NCBI GenBank assembly: GCA_031288715.1
Contig: JAITQW010000052.1
Span: forward strand, 1 to 48,953
Direction of reading: 5' to 3'
Source of the DNA: Lactobacillales bacterium
GTDB taxonomy: Bacteria; Bacillota; Bacilli; Lactobacillales; Streptococcaceae
Length of the DNA stretch: 48,953 nucleotides
Shown: positions 17,111 through 28,359 of the stretch, piece after piece
How the letters are laid out: the number at the start of each line of letters is the position of its first letter
Numbering within the stretch: the stretch's first letter is position 1
Program-made: the position numbers and the translations under genes
Notes under the pieces: model-generated
Seen by the model: only the letters and a program-made list of their open reading frames with translations
Databases searched by the model: none
What the model was told of the DNA's origin: nothing

Positions 17111-20100
17111 ATGGTGTACCAAGCAGGTATAGATATTGGATCTACGACGGTTAAGATGGTGGTTTTTACGGAAGATAGAACAAAAATGTTTGAAAGATAT
17201 GAGCGTCATTTTTCAGATGTTTTTCGCGCAACAAAACAAATGCTATTAGAAGCGGAAAAAGTATTAGGAAAAGATAGCAGATTTGCGTTAACCATCACTG
17301 GTTCAGGTGGAATGGGACTGGCACAGAGATTAGGAATTTCATTTGTTCAAGAGGTTATTGCTTGCACAAAAACAGTTGAGGAGTTGATTCCTGAAACGGA
17401 TGTTGTGATTGAGCTTGGTGGTGAAGATGCCAAGATTATTTTTTTCAAAGATATGCTGGAACAGCGCATGAATGGAAGTTGTGCTGGTGGAACAGGTGCA
17501 TTTATTGATCAGATGGCTATACTTTTGAAGACAGATGCCAGCGGACTAAATGAACTTGCTAAAAATTACACGACTCTTCGCCCGATTGCTTCTCGTTGTG
17601 GAGTATTTGCGAAAACAGATGTTCAACCTTTGATCAATGAGGGTGCTGTCAAGGAAGATATTGCTGCTAGTATTTTTCAGGCTGTGGTCAATCAAACGAT
17701 TGCTGGTCTTGCTTCTGGTCGAAAAATTAGCGGAAAAGTTGCTTTTTTAGGTGGTCCTCTATTTTTCTTATCGGAGTTAAAAAAACGATTCATTGAAACG
17801 CTGGAATTATCTGAATTAGATGTGATTTCTCCAGAGAATCCACAATTGTTTGTGGCGATAGGAGCAGCGCTACTTGCGCAGGAAGAAGAAATTTCGTTAG
17901 AGGAGTTAATTTGTCGTTTTGAAGAAGAGTGCGAAGTAGAGTCTATAGACTTAGAAAAGTTATCGACACTTTTTTCTTCTGAGGAAGAGCTAAATTTTTT
18001 TCAGAAGCGTCATGATAAAGCGCAACCTAAATATCGCTCACTTAAAACTTATAAGGGCGCTGCTTTTTTAGGAATTGATGCTGGTTCTACGACAAGTAAG
18101 GTTGTGTTGTTGAGTAAAGATGAAGAGATTTTATTTGAATATTATGGGAACAATGAAGGTCAGCCTTTGGAAAATGTTCAATCCATATTATGTGATTTGT
18201 ATCGTCAGCTTCCTAAGGATGTTTTTTTGAAAAAGACATGTATTACAGGATATGGTGAGCAATTAATTCAAAATGCACTAAAAGTAGATTTTGGAATTGT
18301 TGAGACAATGGCTCATTATAGGGCAGCGAATCATTTTTATCCAGGGGTTGAGTTTGTCTTGGATATTGGTGGTCAAGATATGAAGGCGATAACTATTGAG
18401 AAGGGAGCTCTTTCTAATATTCAGCTTAATGAAGCATGTTCTTCTGGTTGTGGCTCGTTTATTGAAGGGTTTGCCCATTCTTTATCGTATTCAGTTGAGG
18501 AATTTGCGCAGCAAGCTTTGTTTGCAAAAAATCCTGTGGATTTAGGTTCTCGTTGTACAGTATTTATGAATTCCAAGGTGAAGCAAGCTCAAAAAGAGGG
18601 TGCAAGTATTGGAGAAATTTCTGCCGGTTTGTCTTATTCAGTGATTAAAAATGCTTTGTACAAGGTAATGAAAGTTCGTCGTTCCGAAGAGTTAGGAGAT
18701 AAAATCGTTGTTCAAGGCGGAACATTTTGTAATGAGGCGGTGTTGCGTGCATTTGAGATTCTTTTGGGTAGGGAGGTTGTATGTCCGAAAATTGCTGGTC
18801 TTATGGGAGCATTTGGTGCGGCATTAATAGCGAAAGAAAAATCAATGATAGAGGAAATTTCCACTCCTTTATGTCAATTTGAATCAGAGAAGGAAATTCT
18901 TAAGAAAAAATACTCAACTCTTTTAAGTTCGATAGAGTTGACAAATTTTTGTTCGAGAAAAGAATTTTTATCTTGTAGTCGTTGCGAGAATCAGTGCTTA
19001 TTAACAAAGCATATTTTTTCTGATGCGCGTGAATTTGTAACAGGAAATCGCTGTGAAAAAGGTGCGGCAATCGTTTCGCATAGTACAGATATTGATTCTA
19101 AAGATAAACCACGAAATTTAATGGATGAGAAAATTACTCGTTTGTTTAAATATAAAAAATTATCTAAAAAACAAGCGATTCATGGAACGATCGGGATCCC
19201 AAGAGTCTTGAATGTTTATGAAAATTATCCTTTGTGGGCAACTTTTTTTGCGGAACTAGGATTTCGGGTAGAATTAAGTCCGAGATCTACGAAAGCTTTA
19301 TATGAGAAGGGAATTCATACAATTTCTTCAGATACAGTTTGTTATCCTGCTAAACTTGTTCATGGTCATATTGAGGCACTGATGGATCAGGGAGTTACCC
19401 GTATTTTTTATCCTAGCGTAGTATTTGAAATTAGGGAGGATGAATACGCAGATAATCATTACAACTGTCCGATTGTTCAGTCATATCCTGAGGTAATTCG
19501 CAACAATGTGAGTGGAATTCGAGAAGGAAAGTTAAATTATCATTATCCGTTTTTAAATTTAGCAAAGAAATCTTCGGTTGCCAAGCAATTATATAAGGAA
19601 TTTCAAGAATTTGGTTTTTCTATGAAAAAAATCAAACAAGCATTATACAAAGGATATCAGGAGCTAGCTTTATTTAAAGAAGATATTCGAAAAAAAGGCG
19701 AAAAAACTCTCTCTCAGTTGAAGGTACAAGGTAAGCGGGGCATCGTTTTATCAGGACGTCCGTACCATTTAGATCCAGAGATTCATCATAAGATTTCGGA
19801 AATTATTATTCAAGAAGGCTTTCATGTGTTGACGGAAGATAGTATTTCACATTTGTCAGATGTGGGAGATTTGCGAGTGGTTAATCAGTGGATGTACCAT
19901 GCAAGGCTATATTCAGCAGCGCGAATGGTTGCGAAATCAAAAAATTTAGAACTCGTTCAATTAAATTCGTTTGGTTGTGGCATTGATGCGGTGACAACGG
20001 ATCAAGTCGAAGAAATTCTAACGAATGCTGGCAAGATTTATACCGTATTGAAAATTGATGAAGGAGCAAATTTAGGAGCTGTTAAGATTCGTCTGCGTTC

Positions 20101-21415
20101 GCTTAAGGCAGCAATAGAGAGTCGAGAACAACAATCATTTGAATCGTTGGTACATAAAGAAGAGGTGGTAGAAATTCCAACTTTTACAAAAGAGATGAAG
20201 AAGACTCATACTCTTCTTATGCCGATGATGTCTCCTATTCATCAAGAGGGACTGATAGATGAAGCTTTTGAGGCTTCTGGATATAACGTAGTCGTTTTGT
20301 CTGATGAAGATTCGCAAGCTGTGGAAGTGGGATTGAAGTATGTAAATAATGATGTTTGTTATCCAGCAATTCTTTCGATTGGTCGCATGATTGAAGCACT
20401 TCAAAGCGGAGATTACGATATAAATCAAACCTCTGTTATGATGACTCAAACTGGTGGAGGTTGTCGAGCAACTAATTATATCCCTTTGCTTCGTAAAGCA
20501 TTGGCAGAAGCAGGTTTTTCGCAAGTTCCTGTAGTAGCTTTATCGGTTGGGAATCAAGGAGTAGAAGTTTCTCCAGGATTTAAGCTAACTATTTCTTTAC
20601 TTAAGCGGTTAGTGATCGCTGTTTTGTATGGAGATTTATTTGAGCGTCTTGTATATCGAACACGTCCGTATGAGTTAGAAGAAAGTTCGATTGACAGAAT
20701 GCATAGAATTTGGTTAGAGAGTGTGCGAGGAAATGTCCGAAATGGCTCTTTCAAGCAATTTAATCAAAATATGAAGGAGATTATCAACAATTTTGATGAA
20801 ATTCCTCTAACGAATGAGTGTAAACCTTGTGTGGGAGTGGTAGGTGAAATTTTGGTGAAATACGCACCAATGGCAAATCATGATATTGTGCGATTATTGG
20901 AAGCAGAAGGAGCAGAAGCAGTGGTTCCAGATTTACTTGGTTTTATGAATTACTCGTTTTATAATCAAGTTTGGCGGTATCAGAATTTAGGAACTAGTAA
21001 AAAAGCAAATTATTTGGCTCAATTTTTTCTTACATTGATTAAAAAGATTGTGCAACCAATGGATAAAGAGCTGCGTGAATCTAAGCGATTTTCAGGAATT
21101 GCTTCTATTGACCAGCTAGTAAAGGGAGCATCTTCGATTCTTTCAATAGGTAATCACACAGGGGAAGGTTGGTTTTTAACAGGTGAGATGGTAGAGTTGA
21201 TTAGAGGAGGTGTGGATAATATTATTTGCATGCAACCGTTTGGTTGTTTGCCAAATCACGTGGTTGGCAAAGGTGCGTTGAAAGAGTTGAGACGTCAACA
21301 CCCTCAAGTCAATGTGGTGACGATTGATTATGATCCAGGTGCGTCTTTTGTGAATCAGTTAAATCGTATTCGTTTGATGTTGGCAACAGCGAAGAAACGG
21401 ATGGCTGTGCTGTAA
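17111..21415 (+). CDS. Giant acyl-CoA dehydratase activase-related protein (BadF/HgdC fusion)
   Basis: This is a 1434-residue fusion. Residues about 4-275 and 317-575 are two ASKHA ATPase domains of BadF/BadG/BcrA/HgdC type, each with the phosphate loop (AGIDIGSTTVKMVVF; LGIDAGSTTSKVVLL) and the cluster-binding turn (NGSCAGGTGAFIDQMA; NEACSSGCGSFIEGFA). Near 620-655 is a cysteine set (CSRCENQC ... NRCEKG). The rest resembles the DUF2229 domain and 2-hydroxyacyl-CoA dehydratase subunits (GRPYHLDPEIHHKI, NSFGCGIDAVTTDQ, CKPCVGVVGEILVKY, MQPFGCLPNHVVGKG). HgdC-type proteins inject electrons into dehydratases by ATP hydrolysis. Long single-gene forms occur in Firmicutes without a known reaction. 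No classical hgdA/hgdB partner lies nearby. The ATG at 17111 follows AAGGAGAG. Confidence 0.9.
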   Translation: MVYQAGIDIGSTTVKMVVFTEDRTKMFERYERHFSDVFRATKQMLLEAEKVLGKDSRFALTITGSGGMGLAQRLGISFVQEVIACTKTVEELIPETDVVIELGGEDAKIIFFKDMLEQRMNGSCAGGTGAFIDQMAILLKTDASGLNELAKNYTTLRPIASRCGVFAKTDVQPLINEGAVKEDIAASIFQAVVNQTIAGLASGRKISGKVAFLGGPLFFLSELKKRFIETLELSELDVISPENPQLFVAIGAALLAQEEEISLEELICRFEEECEVESIDLEKLSTLFSSEEELNFFQKRHDKAQPKYRSLKTYKGAAFLGIDAGSTTSKVVLLSKDEEILFEYYGNNEGQPLENVQSILCDLYRQLPKDVFLKKTCITGYGEQLIQNALKVDFGIVETMAHYRAANHFYPGVEFVLDIGGQDMKAITIEKGALSNIQLNEACSSGCGSFIEGFAHSLSYSVEEFAQQALFAKNPVDLGSRCTVFMNSKVKQAQKEGASIGEISAGLSYSVIKNALYKVMKVRRSEELGDKIVVQGGTFCNEAVLRAFEILLGREVVCPKIAGLMGAFGAALIAKEKSMIEEISTPLCQFESEKEILKKKYSTLLSSIELTNFCSRKEFLSCSRCENQCLLTKHIFSDAREFVTGNRCEKGAAIVSHSTDIDSKDKPRNLMDEKITRLFKYKKLSKKQAIHGTIGIPRVLNVYENYPLWATFFAELGFRVELSPRSTKALYEKGIHTISSDTVCYPAKLVHGHIEALMDQGVTRIFYPSVVFEIREDEYADNHYNCPIVQSYPEVIRNNVSGIREGKLNYHYPFLNLAKKSSVAKQLYKEFQEFGFSMKKIKQALYKGYQELALFKEDIRKKGEKTLSQLKVQGKRGIVLSGRPYHLDPEIHHKISEIIIQEGFHVLTEDSISHLSDVGDLRVVNQWMYHARLYSAARMVAKSKNLELVQLNSFGCGIDAVTTDQVEEILTNAGKIYTVLKIDEGANLGAVKIRLRSLKAAIESREQQSFESLVHKEEVVEIPTFTKEMKKTHTLLMPMMSPIHQEGLIDEAFEASGYNVVVLSDEDSQAVEVGLKYVNNDVCYPAILSIGRMIEALQSGDYDINQTSVMMTQTGGGCRATNYIPLLRKALAEAGFSQVPVVALSVGNQGVEVSPGFKLTISLLKRLVIAVLYGDLFERLVYRTRPYELEESSIDRMHRIWLESVRGNVRNGSFKQFNQNMKEIINNFDEIPLTNECKPCVGVVGEILVKYAPMANHDIVRLLEAEGAEAVVPDLLGFMNYSFYNQVWRYQNLGTSKKANYLAQFFLTLIKKIVQPMDKELRESKRFSGIASIDQLVKGASSILSIGNHTGEGWFLTGEMVELIRGGVDNIICMQPFGCLPNHVVGKGALKELRRQHPQVNVVTIDYDPGASFVNQLNRIRLMLATAKKRMAVL

Positions 21416-21543
21416 GGTGAAGAATTTCAATATATTAGAGAGTTTAAGTGTAAAATTTCATGGAAGTGAGCACATGTAAAATTCATTTTACTTACCTTAA
21501 TCATTAAATTTTCTTTTCGAAAAAAATATTTCTTTGACAAATT

Positions 21544-22578
21544 CTAGTGTATAATCACAGCTACATTCTTCTTCTCAATAACTTTCCCAATTTCATAAAC
21601 AGACTCTCCATGTTTAGCAAGCTCAATCATTATTTCTTCTTTTTTCTCAGGAGAAGATGCTAAAACCATACCAATCCCCATATTAAAAATTCCAAACATT
21701 TCATTGTGAGGAATTTTTCCATATTTTTCCAGCACCTCAAAGATAGGCAGTACTGGCCAAGTACCTTCGGTAATTTCCGCTGCAAATCTTTCACCAAACA
21801 TTCGAGGAGCATTTTCGACAAAACCACCACCGGTAATATGTGCAATTCCCTTAATTAACCCCTTTTTAATCAAAGGTAATAAAATTTTTACATAAATTCT
21901 AGTAGGAGTTAATAATTCTTCTGCCAATGTTTTGCCTTGTAATTCAGGCAAAATTTCATCACCATTAAAGTCATTTTCCTCAAAGAAAACCTTACGTACC
22001 AAGGAATATCCATTAGAATGAATTCCAGAAGAAGTTAGACCAAGTAAAGTATCTCCTACTTGAATCCTCTCTCCCGTCACTAATTGCGATTTTTCCGCCA
22101 CTCCCACAGCAAAACCAGCCAAGTCATAGTCCTTCTCACCATACATTCCAGGCATTTCAGCAGTCTCGCCACCAATCAATGCTACTCCAGCTTGCAAACA
22201 ACCCTCTGCAACGCCAGCTACGACTTGCTCTAAACGTTCTGGAATATTTTTTCCAGTTGCAATGTAATCCAAAAAATATAACGGTTCAGCGCCTTGTGAC
22301 ACGATATCGTTCACACACATCGCCACACAATCAATTCCGATCGTATCATGCTTACCTTCATTAATCGCCAATAAAATTTTTGTACCAACACCATCCGTTC
22401 CCGAGATCAATACAGGCTCTTTAACGCTTAGTGTCGACAAATCAAAACAACCACCAAAACCGCCTAAGGAGCCTATTACACCAAGTCTCTTTGTATTCTC
22501 AACATGTTTTTTGATACGATTCACTACTTCATAACCAGCTTCTACATTTACACCTGCTTTTTCATAAGCATTTGCCAT
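21544..22578 (-). CDS. purM: Phosphoribosylformylglycinamidine cyclo-ligase (AIR synthetase)
   Basis: PurM closes the imidazole ring of purines (FGAM + ATP to AIR). The 344-residue product has [46 protein letters not shown] and the late THITGGG-type stretch ([14 protein letters not shown]). The start ATG follows AGGAGACGC. It is the last gene of the purC-S-Q-L-F-M run, 51 bp after purF. purN, purH and purD, which often follow, are not here. Confidence 0.97.
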   Translation of the reverse strand: MANAYEKAGVNVEAGYEVVNRIKKHVENTKRLGVIGSLGGFGGCFDLSTLSVKEPVLISGTDGVGTKILLAINEGKHDTIGIDCVAMCVNDIVSQGAEPLYFLDYIATGKNIPERLEQVVAGVAEGCLQAGVALIGGETAEMPGMYGEKDYDLAGFAVGVAEKSQLVTGERIQVGDTLLGLTSSGIHSNGYSLVRKVFFEENDFNGDEILPELQGKTLAEELLTPTRIYVKILLPLIKKGLIKGIAHITGGGFVENAPRMFGERFAAEITEGTWPVLPIFEVLEKYGKIPHNEMFGIFNMGIGMVLASSPEKKEEIMIELAKHGESVYEIGKVIEKKNVAVIIH

Positions 22579-22629
22579 TTGCGTCTCCTCTTATTTTCAC
22601 TCAGTAATAATAAATGGATGATTAGTCAT

Positions 22630-24075
22630 TTAATTCCTAAAAAATGAATATTTCTCCTGTAACGACTTCTGATATTCTTCTTCGTAATCATAAAGAGGAG
22701 TTGGGTAATCTCCATTGAAATAAGCTAAGCAAAGACCAGTCTTGCCATCTTTTTTTGGCAAGCCAATCGCCTCAATTAAGCCCTCTTCACTCAAAAAATG
22801 TAAACTATCTGCCCCAATAATTTCTTGAATCTCTTCCACCGAATGATTTGCAGCAATCAATTCTCTTCGTTCCTGAATGTCAATCCCATAAAAGCATGGA
22901 AATCTTAAAGGAGGAGAAGCGATCGCTACATGAACTTTTTTCGCTCCAGCTTCCTTCAATAAACTCACAATTCTACGACTAGTCGTTCCACGCACAATCG
23001 AATCATCCACCATCACAACCCTCTTACCTTCAACCACACCACGGACAGCAGACAATTTCATTTGTACACCCTGTTCTCTTAATTTCTGAGTTGGCTGAAT
23101 AAAAGTTCTCTGAATGTATTGATTTTTTACTAATCCAAGTTCATAAGGGAATCCAGACTCCTCTGCATAGCCACTGGCCGCCGACAAAGAAGAATTTGGC
23201 ACACCTACTACAATATCAGCTTCTACTGGAGACTCTTTCGCCAAAAATCGTCCCATATTCTTACGAGCAGTATGCACATTCACTCCTGCAATATTCGAAT
23301 CAGGTCTAGCAAAGTAAATATATTCCATCGAACAAATTGCTAAATTTGTTTCATCTGTATATTTTTCAATACGGAAACCATCGCCATTGATAATAATCAT
23401 CTCACCTGGCTGTATATCCCTAATAAAATTAGCACCTACGGCATCTAACGCGCAAGTTTCTGAAGCCACCGCGTATGCTCCGTTTTTCATCTGTCCCATA
23501 GCTAATGGACGAAAACCATTCGGATCAAGAGCTGCAATCATCTGTGTTTCATTCAATAATAAATAAGCAAAACCACCCTTAATTTGTCGCAAAGAGTCTT
23601 TTAACTTCTCCAAGAAAATTTCTTTTTTCGATTGACGAATCAAATGCATCAACACTTCTGTATCTGAATTTGACTGAAAAACAGCACCATTCTCTTCCAA
23701 TTCTAGACGCTGTGAGGCAGCATTGGTTAAATTTCCATTATGAGCCATTCCTAAACTGCCATTATAAAAACGAAATAAAAATGGTTGAACATTGTTTACA
23801 CCATCTCCACCAGCGGTTGCATAGCGAACATGTCCGATAGCGGTCTCACCCGTTAATCGCGTTAAATTTTTATCTTCACGAAACACTTCCGATAACAAAC
23901 CAACTCCCCGGTAACTACGCAATACACCATTATCTGCAGCTACAATTCCTGCACCTTCTTGTCCACGGTGCTGCAAACTATGAAGTCCAAAATACGTCAC
24001 TTGGCTAGCTTCAGGATGGCCCCACAAACCAAAAAGTCCACACTCTTCATTTAAACTTTTTACTTCTACAGACAT
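22630..24075 (-). CDS. purF: Amidophosphoribosyltransferase
   Basis: PurF commits PRPP to purine synthesis by making phosphoribosylamine. The chosen ATG (24075, behind GGAGGGG) gives an 11-residue propeptide, [11 protein letters not shown], directly before the catalytic Cys of CGLFGLWG. That spacing is what the Bacillus-type self-processed enzyme needs, so the upstream ATG at 24093 is rejected. The N-terminal Ntn glutaminase domain ([24 protein letters not shown]) is followed by the PRTase domain ([16 protein letters not shown]). The 481-residue length is normal. It overlaps purL by 10 nt. Confidence 0.97.
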   Translation of the reverse strand: MSVEVKSLNEECGLFGLWGHPEASQVTYFGLHSLQHRGQEGAGIVAADNGVLRSYRGVGLLSEVFREDKNLTRLTGETAIGHVRYATAGGDGVNNVQPFLFRFYNGSLGMAHNGNLTNAASQRLELEENGAVFQSNSDTEVLMHLIRQSKKEIFLEKLKDSLRQIKGGFAYLLLNETQMIAALDPNGFRPLAMGQMKNGAYAVASETCALDAVGANFIRDIQPGEMIIINGDGFRIEKYTDETNLAICSMEYIYFARPDSNIAGVNVHTARKNMGRFLAKESPVEADIVVGVPNSSLSAASGYAEESGFPYELGLVKNQYIQRTFIQPTQKLREQGVQMKLSAVRGVVEGKRVVMVDDSIVRGTTSRRIVSLLKEAGAKKVHVAIASPPLRFPCFYGIDIQERRELIAANHSVEEIQEIIGADSLHFLSEEGLIEAIGLPKKDGKTGLCLAYFNGDYPTPLYDYEEEYQKSLQEKYSFFRN

Positions 24076-26291
24076 GAGAGAGACCCCTCCCATAATTTTT
24101 TGGCTTTTATAACATCCACATCAATTTTTCCATCATCTGCTTGAATCAATAACCGCCCCTTTTGTGTCACTGTTCCAATTAAAACCGCATTTTCACCAAA
24201 ATGTACCAATCCTTCTTCGCATCTTTCAGGACTCACAGAAAGCAAGAAACGAGATTGTGTCTCAGAAAATAACCAAATCTTAGGCATTTTTACTTGAACC
24301 TTCACACCAAATTCGTTCTCAAATGCAGATTCCGCTAAAGCAATGGCTAAACCACCCTCAGATAGATCATGAGCTGATTCAACCAAACCTCCTTGAATAG
24401 CTTTTAACACCAAATCTTGAATATGTTTTTCATATGACAAATCAAATTCAAACAAACGACCTTCGATCCGTCCTAACTGCATTTTTTGTAACTCAGATCC
24501 ATTGAAATCTCCCTTGGTTCGACCAACCAAAAGAATCTTATCTCCCGCCTTCTTAAGATGCGAAGTCGTCACATGCGTCAATTCTTCAATCAGTCCTACC
24601 ATACCAATCACCGGTGTTGGGTAAATCGACTTGCCGGAAGTCTCATTATAAAGCGATACATTTCCTGAAATGATAGGTGTTTCAAACACTTCACAAGCTT
24701 TTGTGATTCCATCTGCCGAAGTCCACAATTCCCAAAATTGCTCAGGTTTCTCTGGAGATCCATAATTAAGACAATCCGTAATGGCTAATGGAATTCCACC
24801 ACTTGCTACAATATTACGAGCAGCCTCCGCTACAGCGATTTGTCCGCCGATTTCTGGATTTAAATACAAATAACGAGCATTGCAATCCGTTGTCATAGCT
24901 AGTGCCTTTTTCGTACCACGAACCCTTAGCACTGCCGCATCACTCCCAGGAAGAACAACTGTATTTGTACGAACTTGCGCATCATACGTCTCATAAATAG
25001 CACGTTTACTTGCAATGGTTGATTGCTGTAATAACTTTAAAAAAATTTCCGCTACATCGTCAATTTCAGGCTGATAATCTGAAATTTCTGAAAATTCTTG
25101 AATTCGCTTAGGCTCTACGTACTCCTTTTGATACACAGGTGCATCTTTTGCTAAAGCATCTACCGGCAAATTTGCAACTATCTCACCTTTATGAAACAAA
25201 GTATACATTCCATCATCCGTCACTTCTCCAATCGTCACGGCATCAAGATCATATTTCTTAAACAGCTCTACTACTTCTCCCTCATGACCTTCCTTCACAC
25301 AAATAAGCATCCGCTCTTGCGATTCCGAAAGCATCATCTCATACGGAGTCATACCCTTCTCGCGTTGCGGCACATCGTCCAAAAATAATTTTAAACCCGA
25401 ATCAGCTTTTGAAGCCATCTCTGAAGAAGAGGACACTAGACCGGCAGCTCCCATATCTTGAATTCCTACCAAAATATCTTGATGTTCCAAAATCAATTCC
25501 AAACAAGCTTCCAAAAGTAATTTTTCCATAAAAGGATCGCCCACTTGTACAGCAGAACGTTGAGTTTCATTTCCTTTCCCAAATTCTTCAGAAGCAAACG
25601 TTGCCCCATGAATTCCATCACGTCCTGTTTTTGCTCCAACATACATAATTGAATTTCCAATACCTTTTGCTTGACCTTTTTGAATATCCTTATGTTCAAT
25701 CAATCCTACACACATCGCATTGACTAACGGATTACCTTCATAACAAGCATCAAATGATGTTTCTCCGCCAACGGTTGGAATTCCAATACAATTCCCATAG
25801 CTAGAAATTCCTGCAACTACTTCGCTAAGTAAATGCTTCGTATGATTATTATTCAATTCTCCAAAACGAAGAGAATCCAAAATCGCAATCGGTCGTGCAC
25901 CCATTGAAAAGATATCTCGAATAATTCCGCCCACACCAGTTGCTGCTCCCTCATAAGGTTCGATTGCAGACGGGTGATTATGAGATTCCGCTTTAAACAC
26001 AACCGCTAATCCGTCCCCAATATCAACAATTCCTGCTCCTTCTCCCGGACCTTGAAGCACATGCTTTCCTTCTGTAGGAAACTTTCGCAAGACTTGTTTA
26101 GAATTTTTATAAGAACAATGCTCTGACCACATTACCGAAAATAATCCTGTTTCCGTATAATTTGGCATGCGACCTAAGATTTTTTCTTCAATCATTTGAT
26201 ATTCCGAATCACTAAGTCCCCATTCTTGATAAATTTTCTTCTCTTTAATCTCTGCTGCACTTGGCTCCACATTTTCTATCATTACTGTCAT
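24066..26291 (-). CDS. purL: Phosphoribosylformylglycinamidine synthase, large subunit (small PurL)
   Basis: PurL converts FGAR to FGAM using ammonia supplied by PurQ, with PurS as third partner. The 741-residue length and separate PurQ/PurS genes mark the Bacillus-type complex. Motifs include [60 protein letters not shown] and [17 protein letters not shown]. The ATG overlaps the purQ stop by 4 nt (ATGA) and follows GGGGAG. Confidence 0.98.
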   Translation of the reverse strand: MTVMIENVEPSAAEIKEKKIYQEWGLSDSEYQMIEEKILGRMPNYTETGLFSVMWSEHCSYKNSKQVLRKFPTEGKHVLQGPGEGAGIVDIGDGLAVVFKAESHNHPSAIEPYEGAATGVGGIIRDIFSMGARPIAILDSLRFGELNNNHTKHLLSEVVAGISSYGNCIGIPTVGGETSFDACYEGNPLVNAMCVGLIEHKDIQKGQAKGIGNSIMYVGAKTGRDGIHGATFASEEFGKGNETQRSAVQVGDPFMEKLLLEACLELILEHQDILVGIQDMGAAGLVSSSSEMASKADSGLKLFLDDVPQREKGMTPYEMMLSESQERMLICVKEGHEGEVVELFKKYDLDAVTIGEVTDDGMYTLFHKGEIVANLPVDALAKDAPVYQKEYVEPKRIQEFSEISDYQPEIDDVAEIFLKLLQQSTIASKRAIYETYDAQVRTNTVVLPGSDAAVLRVRGTKKALAMTTDCNARYLYLNPEIGGQIAVAEAARNIVASGGIPLAITDCLNYGSPEKPEQFWELWTSADGITKACEVFETPIISGNVSLYNETSGKSIYPTPVIGMVGLIEELTHVTTSHLKKAGDKILLVGRTKGDFNGSELQKMQLGRIEGRLFEFDLSYEKHIQDLVLKAIQGGLVESAHDLSEGGLAIALAESAFENEFGVKVQVKMPKIWLFSETQSRFLLSVSPERCEEGLVHFGENAVLIGTVTQKGRLLIQADDGKIDVDVIKAKKLWEGSLSCL

Positions 26292-26974
26292 CTCGCATAC
26301 TCCCCTGATTCGGTAAAATTCTTAAACATAGATTTAAAAAATTTCAATCCGTCTGCCGAACCAAGCAACATTTCAACTGCTCGCTCTGGATGAGGCATCA
26401 TGCCAAGAACATTCCCCTCTTTATTCACAATGCCTGCAATATCTTCAAGTGAACCATTGGGATTTTCACCTTCATAAGTAAACACAATTTGATAATTCGC
26501 ATGAAGGTCAGCAAGAGTTTTCTTGTCACAATAATAATTTCCTTCTCCATGAGCAATGGGAATATTGATTACTTCCCCGTCTGCATACTCCGAAGTAAAT
26601 CTCGTATTCGCATTTATTACTTTTAATTTTTGAAATTTTGAGACAAAATGCAAACTCTCATTGCGCAACAACACTCCTGGTAAGAGTCCTGCTTCCACTA
26701 AAATCTGAAAACCATTACACGTTCCAAAAACAAATTTTCCTTCTTTAGCCATGCAAGTCACTTCCGTCATAATATTAGAAAAACGGGCAATCGCTCCACA
26801 GCGTAAATAATCCCCATAAGAAAATCCACCAGGCAATAACACTCCATCAAAGCCTGCCAAACTTGTTTCATCATGATGAACATACTCTGCCTCTATTCCC
26901 AAAATTTCCTTCACTGCCCAGTAAAGATCAAAATCACAATTGGAACCTGGAAATACAATAATGGCAACTCTCAT
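26288..26974 (-). CDS. purQ: Phosphoribosylformylglycinamidine synthase, glutaminase subunit
   Basis: The 228-residue class I glutamine amidotransferase releases ammonia for PurL. The catalytic triad is visible: nucleophile Cys in [11 protein letters not shown], and His/Glu in [10 protein letters not shown]. Also present are [10 protein letters not shown] and [15 protein letters not shown]. It shares one base with purS (TAATG) and overlaps purL by 4 nt, so translation of the three complex subunits is coupled. Confidence 0.97.
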   Translation of the reverse strand: MRVAIIVFPGSNCDFDLYWAVKEILGIEAEYVHHDETSLAGFDGVLLPGGFSYGDYLRCGAIARFSNIMTEVTCMAKEGKFVFGTCNGFQILVEAGLLPGVLLRNESLHFVSKFQKLKVINANTRFTSEYADGEVINIPIAHGEGNYYCDKKTLADLHANYQIVFTYEGENPNGSLEDIAGIVNKEGNVLGMMPHPERAVEMLLGSADGLKFFKSMFKNFTESGEYAR

Positions 26975-27225
26975 TATCTAACAACCTCCGAAATTTCATA
27001 ACGATAAGTTTCCATATTGACATTTGCTAATAATTTATCACAAATTTCTTCGATCACTTCTTCAATATCGCAAGAGTTCTTTTCAACTTGAATTTCAAAA
27101 TATTTCCCTATTCTAACCTCTTTTATTTCTTCATATCCTAAACGATGAACAGCTCCTTTTACAGCTTCGCCTTGCGGATCTAAAACCGATTCCTTATAGG
27201 TTACATAAATTTTTACTTCGTACAT
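26974..27225 (-). CDS. purS: Phosphoribosylformylglycinamidine synthase subunit PurS
   Basis: This 83-residue subunit bridges PurQ and PurL. The sequence [20 protein letters not shown] with a following [11 protein letters not shown] is the family pattern. The ATG follows AAAGGAGAAAT. It lies between purC and purQ, 41 bp after purC. Confidence 0.95.
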   Translation of the reverse strand: MYEVKIYVTYKESVLDPQGEAVKGAVHRLGYEEIKEVRIGKYFEIQVEKNSCDIEEVIEEICDKLLANVNMETYRYEISEVVR

Positions 27226-27266
27226 CTCTATTTCTCCTTTAAAGAATTACTTGCTATAAAAATTGA

Positions 27267-27998
27267 TTAAATTTCGTTTTCTAATAATCGCGTCAATACT
27301 TCCTTATACACAGAAACCAAATCACCAATTTCTCTACGGTAAACATCTTTATCCAAATGCTCATTTGTTTCTAAATCCCACAAACGACAAGTATCAGGCG
27401 AAATTTCATCTGCTAAAATAATCGATCCATCAGACAATCTTCCAAATTCTAATTTAAAATCAATCAACTTAATTTTTGCCTTATGAAAAAGTTCAGTTAA
27501 TACCTCGTTAACTTTACAAATCTCTGCTTTCAATAATGCAATCTCTTCTCTATTCGCAATCTTTAACACCAACACATGTTCATCGTTAATAAACGGATCA
27601 TCCAAAGAATCTTCTTTAAAATAAAACTCCACAATTGGAAAAGAAAGCTTCTTCCCCTCTTTAACACCCAAACGTTTTGAAAAACTTCCTGCCGCAATAT
27701 TTCGCAAGACGACTTCCAAAGGAATAATTTCAACTTTTTGAATTAATTGTTCGGTTTCTGAAATTTTTTTCACAAAATGCTGGCGGATTCCACACTTTGC
27801 CAAAGCTTCAAAAATCAAGCTTGTGATCTTATTGTTCAATTCTCCTTTTCCCTGAATCATGTCTTTTCTCAAACCATTGGAGGCAGTTGCTTGATTTAAA
27901 TATTCAACCCATAACACCGTCTCGTCATCTGTTATGTATAGTCGCTTAGCTTTACCTTCGTATAATAATTCACCTTTTTTAACCAAAAACAATCGCAT
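27267..27998 (-). CDS. purC: Phosphoribosylaminoimidazole-succinocarboxamide synthase (SAICAR synthetase)
   Basis: PurC joins CAIR and aspartate. The 243-residue product shows LLYEGKAKRLY, VVLRNIAAGSFSKRLG, FKLEFGRLSDGSIILADEISPDTCRLWD and a C-terminal helical segment. It is the first gene of the operon here; purE, purK and purB are not upstream. ATG at 27998 directly abuts AGAAGG, leaving no spacer; the in-frame TTG two codons later would sit at proper distance, so the true start may be 27992. A PurBox lies 100 bp upstream. Confidence 0.96.
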   Translation of the reverse strand: MRLFLVKKGELLYEGKAKRLYITDDETVLWVEYLNQATASNGLRKDMIQGKGELNNKITSLIFEALAKCGIRQHFVKKISETEQLIQKVEIIPLEVVLRNIAAGSFSKRLGVKEGKKLSFPIVEFYFKEDSLDDPFINDEHVLVLKIANREEIALLKAEICKVNEVLTELFHKAKIKLIDFKLEFGRLSDGSIILADEISPDTCRLWDLETNEHLDKDVYRREIGDLVSVYKEVLTRLLENEI

Positions 27999-28097
27999 CC
28001 TTCTAAAATAAAATTCCTCAAATATACACTTTTAATTGTAACATCTATTTAAGATTTGAGAATTTAATTCTTTACATTTCAGAAGCATTTTTTATTA

Positions 28098-28110
28098 AAT
28101 ATTCGGATTT
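28098..28110 (-). promoter_or_regulatory. PurBox upstream of the pur operon
   Basis: AAATCCGAATATT on the minus strand differs at one position from the PurR-binding consensus AWWWCCGAACWWT. It lies about 100 bp upstream of purC. A purR gene is present in the window (37535-38353), so PRPP-sensitive control of the operon is expected. Whether PurR activates, as in Lactococcus, or represses, as in Bacillus, cannot be read here. Confidence 0.65.
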
Positions 28111-28164
28111 TATGAACAATTATAAACCATATAAAAATAAAAAGTTTATCAATTCAACTATAAA

Positions 28165-28258
28165 AGCCTGCCAAAGATCTCTAATGAAATTAATTTTGAA
28201 CTCCGAGATCGTTAGCAATGTTTTTTGTGAACGATTTTTAATCGTGAAACAGGCTCTA
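28165..28258. repeat. Palindromic repeat family, internal-deletion copy
   Basis: AGCCTGCCAAAGATCTCTAATGAAATTAATTTTGAAC is joined directly to CTCCGAGATCGTTAGCAATG and the right terminus ending GTGAAACAGGCTC. These are the two ends of the 365-676 unit without its hairpin-rich interior. It sits between the pur operon and the 26-residue peptide gene. Confidence 0.7.
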
Positions 28259-28359
28259 CAAGTTAAACTGATAAACTTAATCAAATTTTTCCAAAACAAA
28301 GCTAAATAATAGCTTCATCATAAATATTAACGCTATGTAAATAATCATTACAGAGCTAA

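Noticed and set aside
28112..28309. 65-codon plus-strand frame
   Set aside because: It starts beside the PurBox and runs through a copy of the palindromic repeat; no ribosome site.
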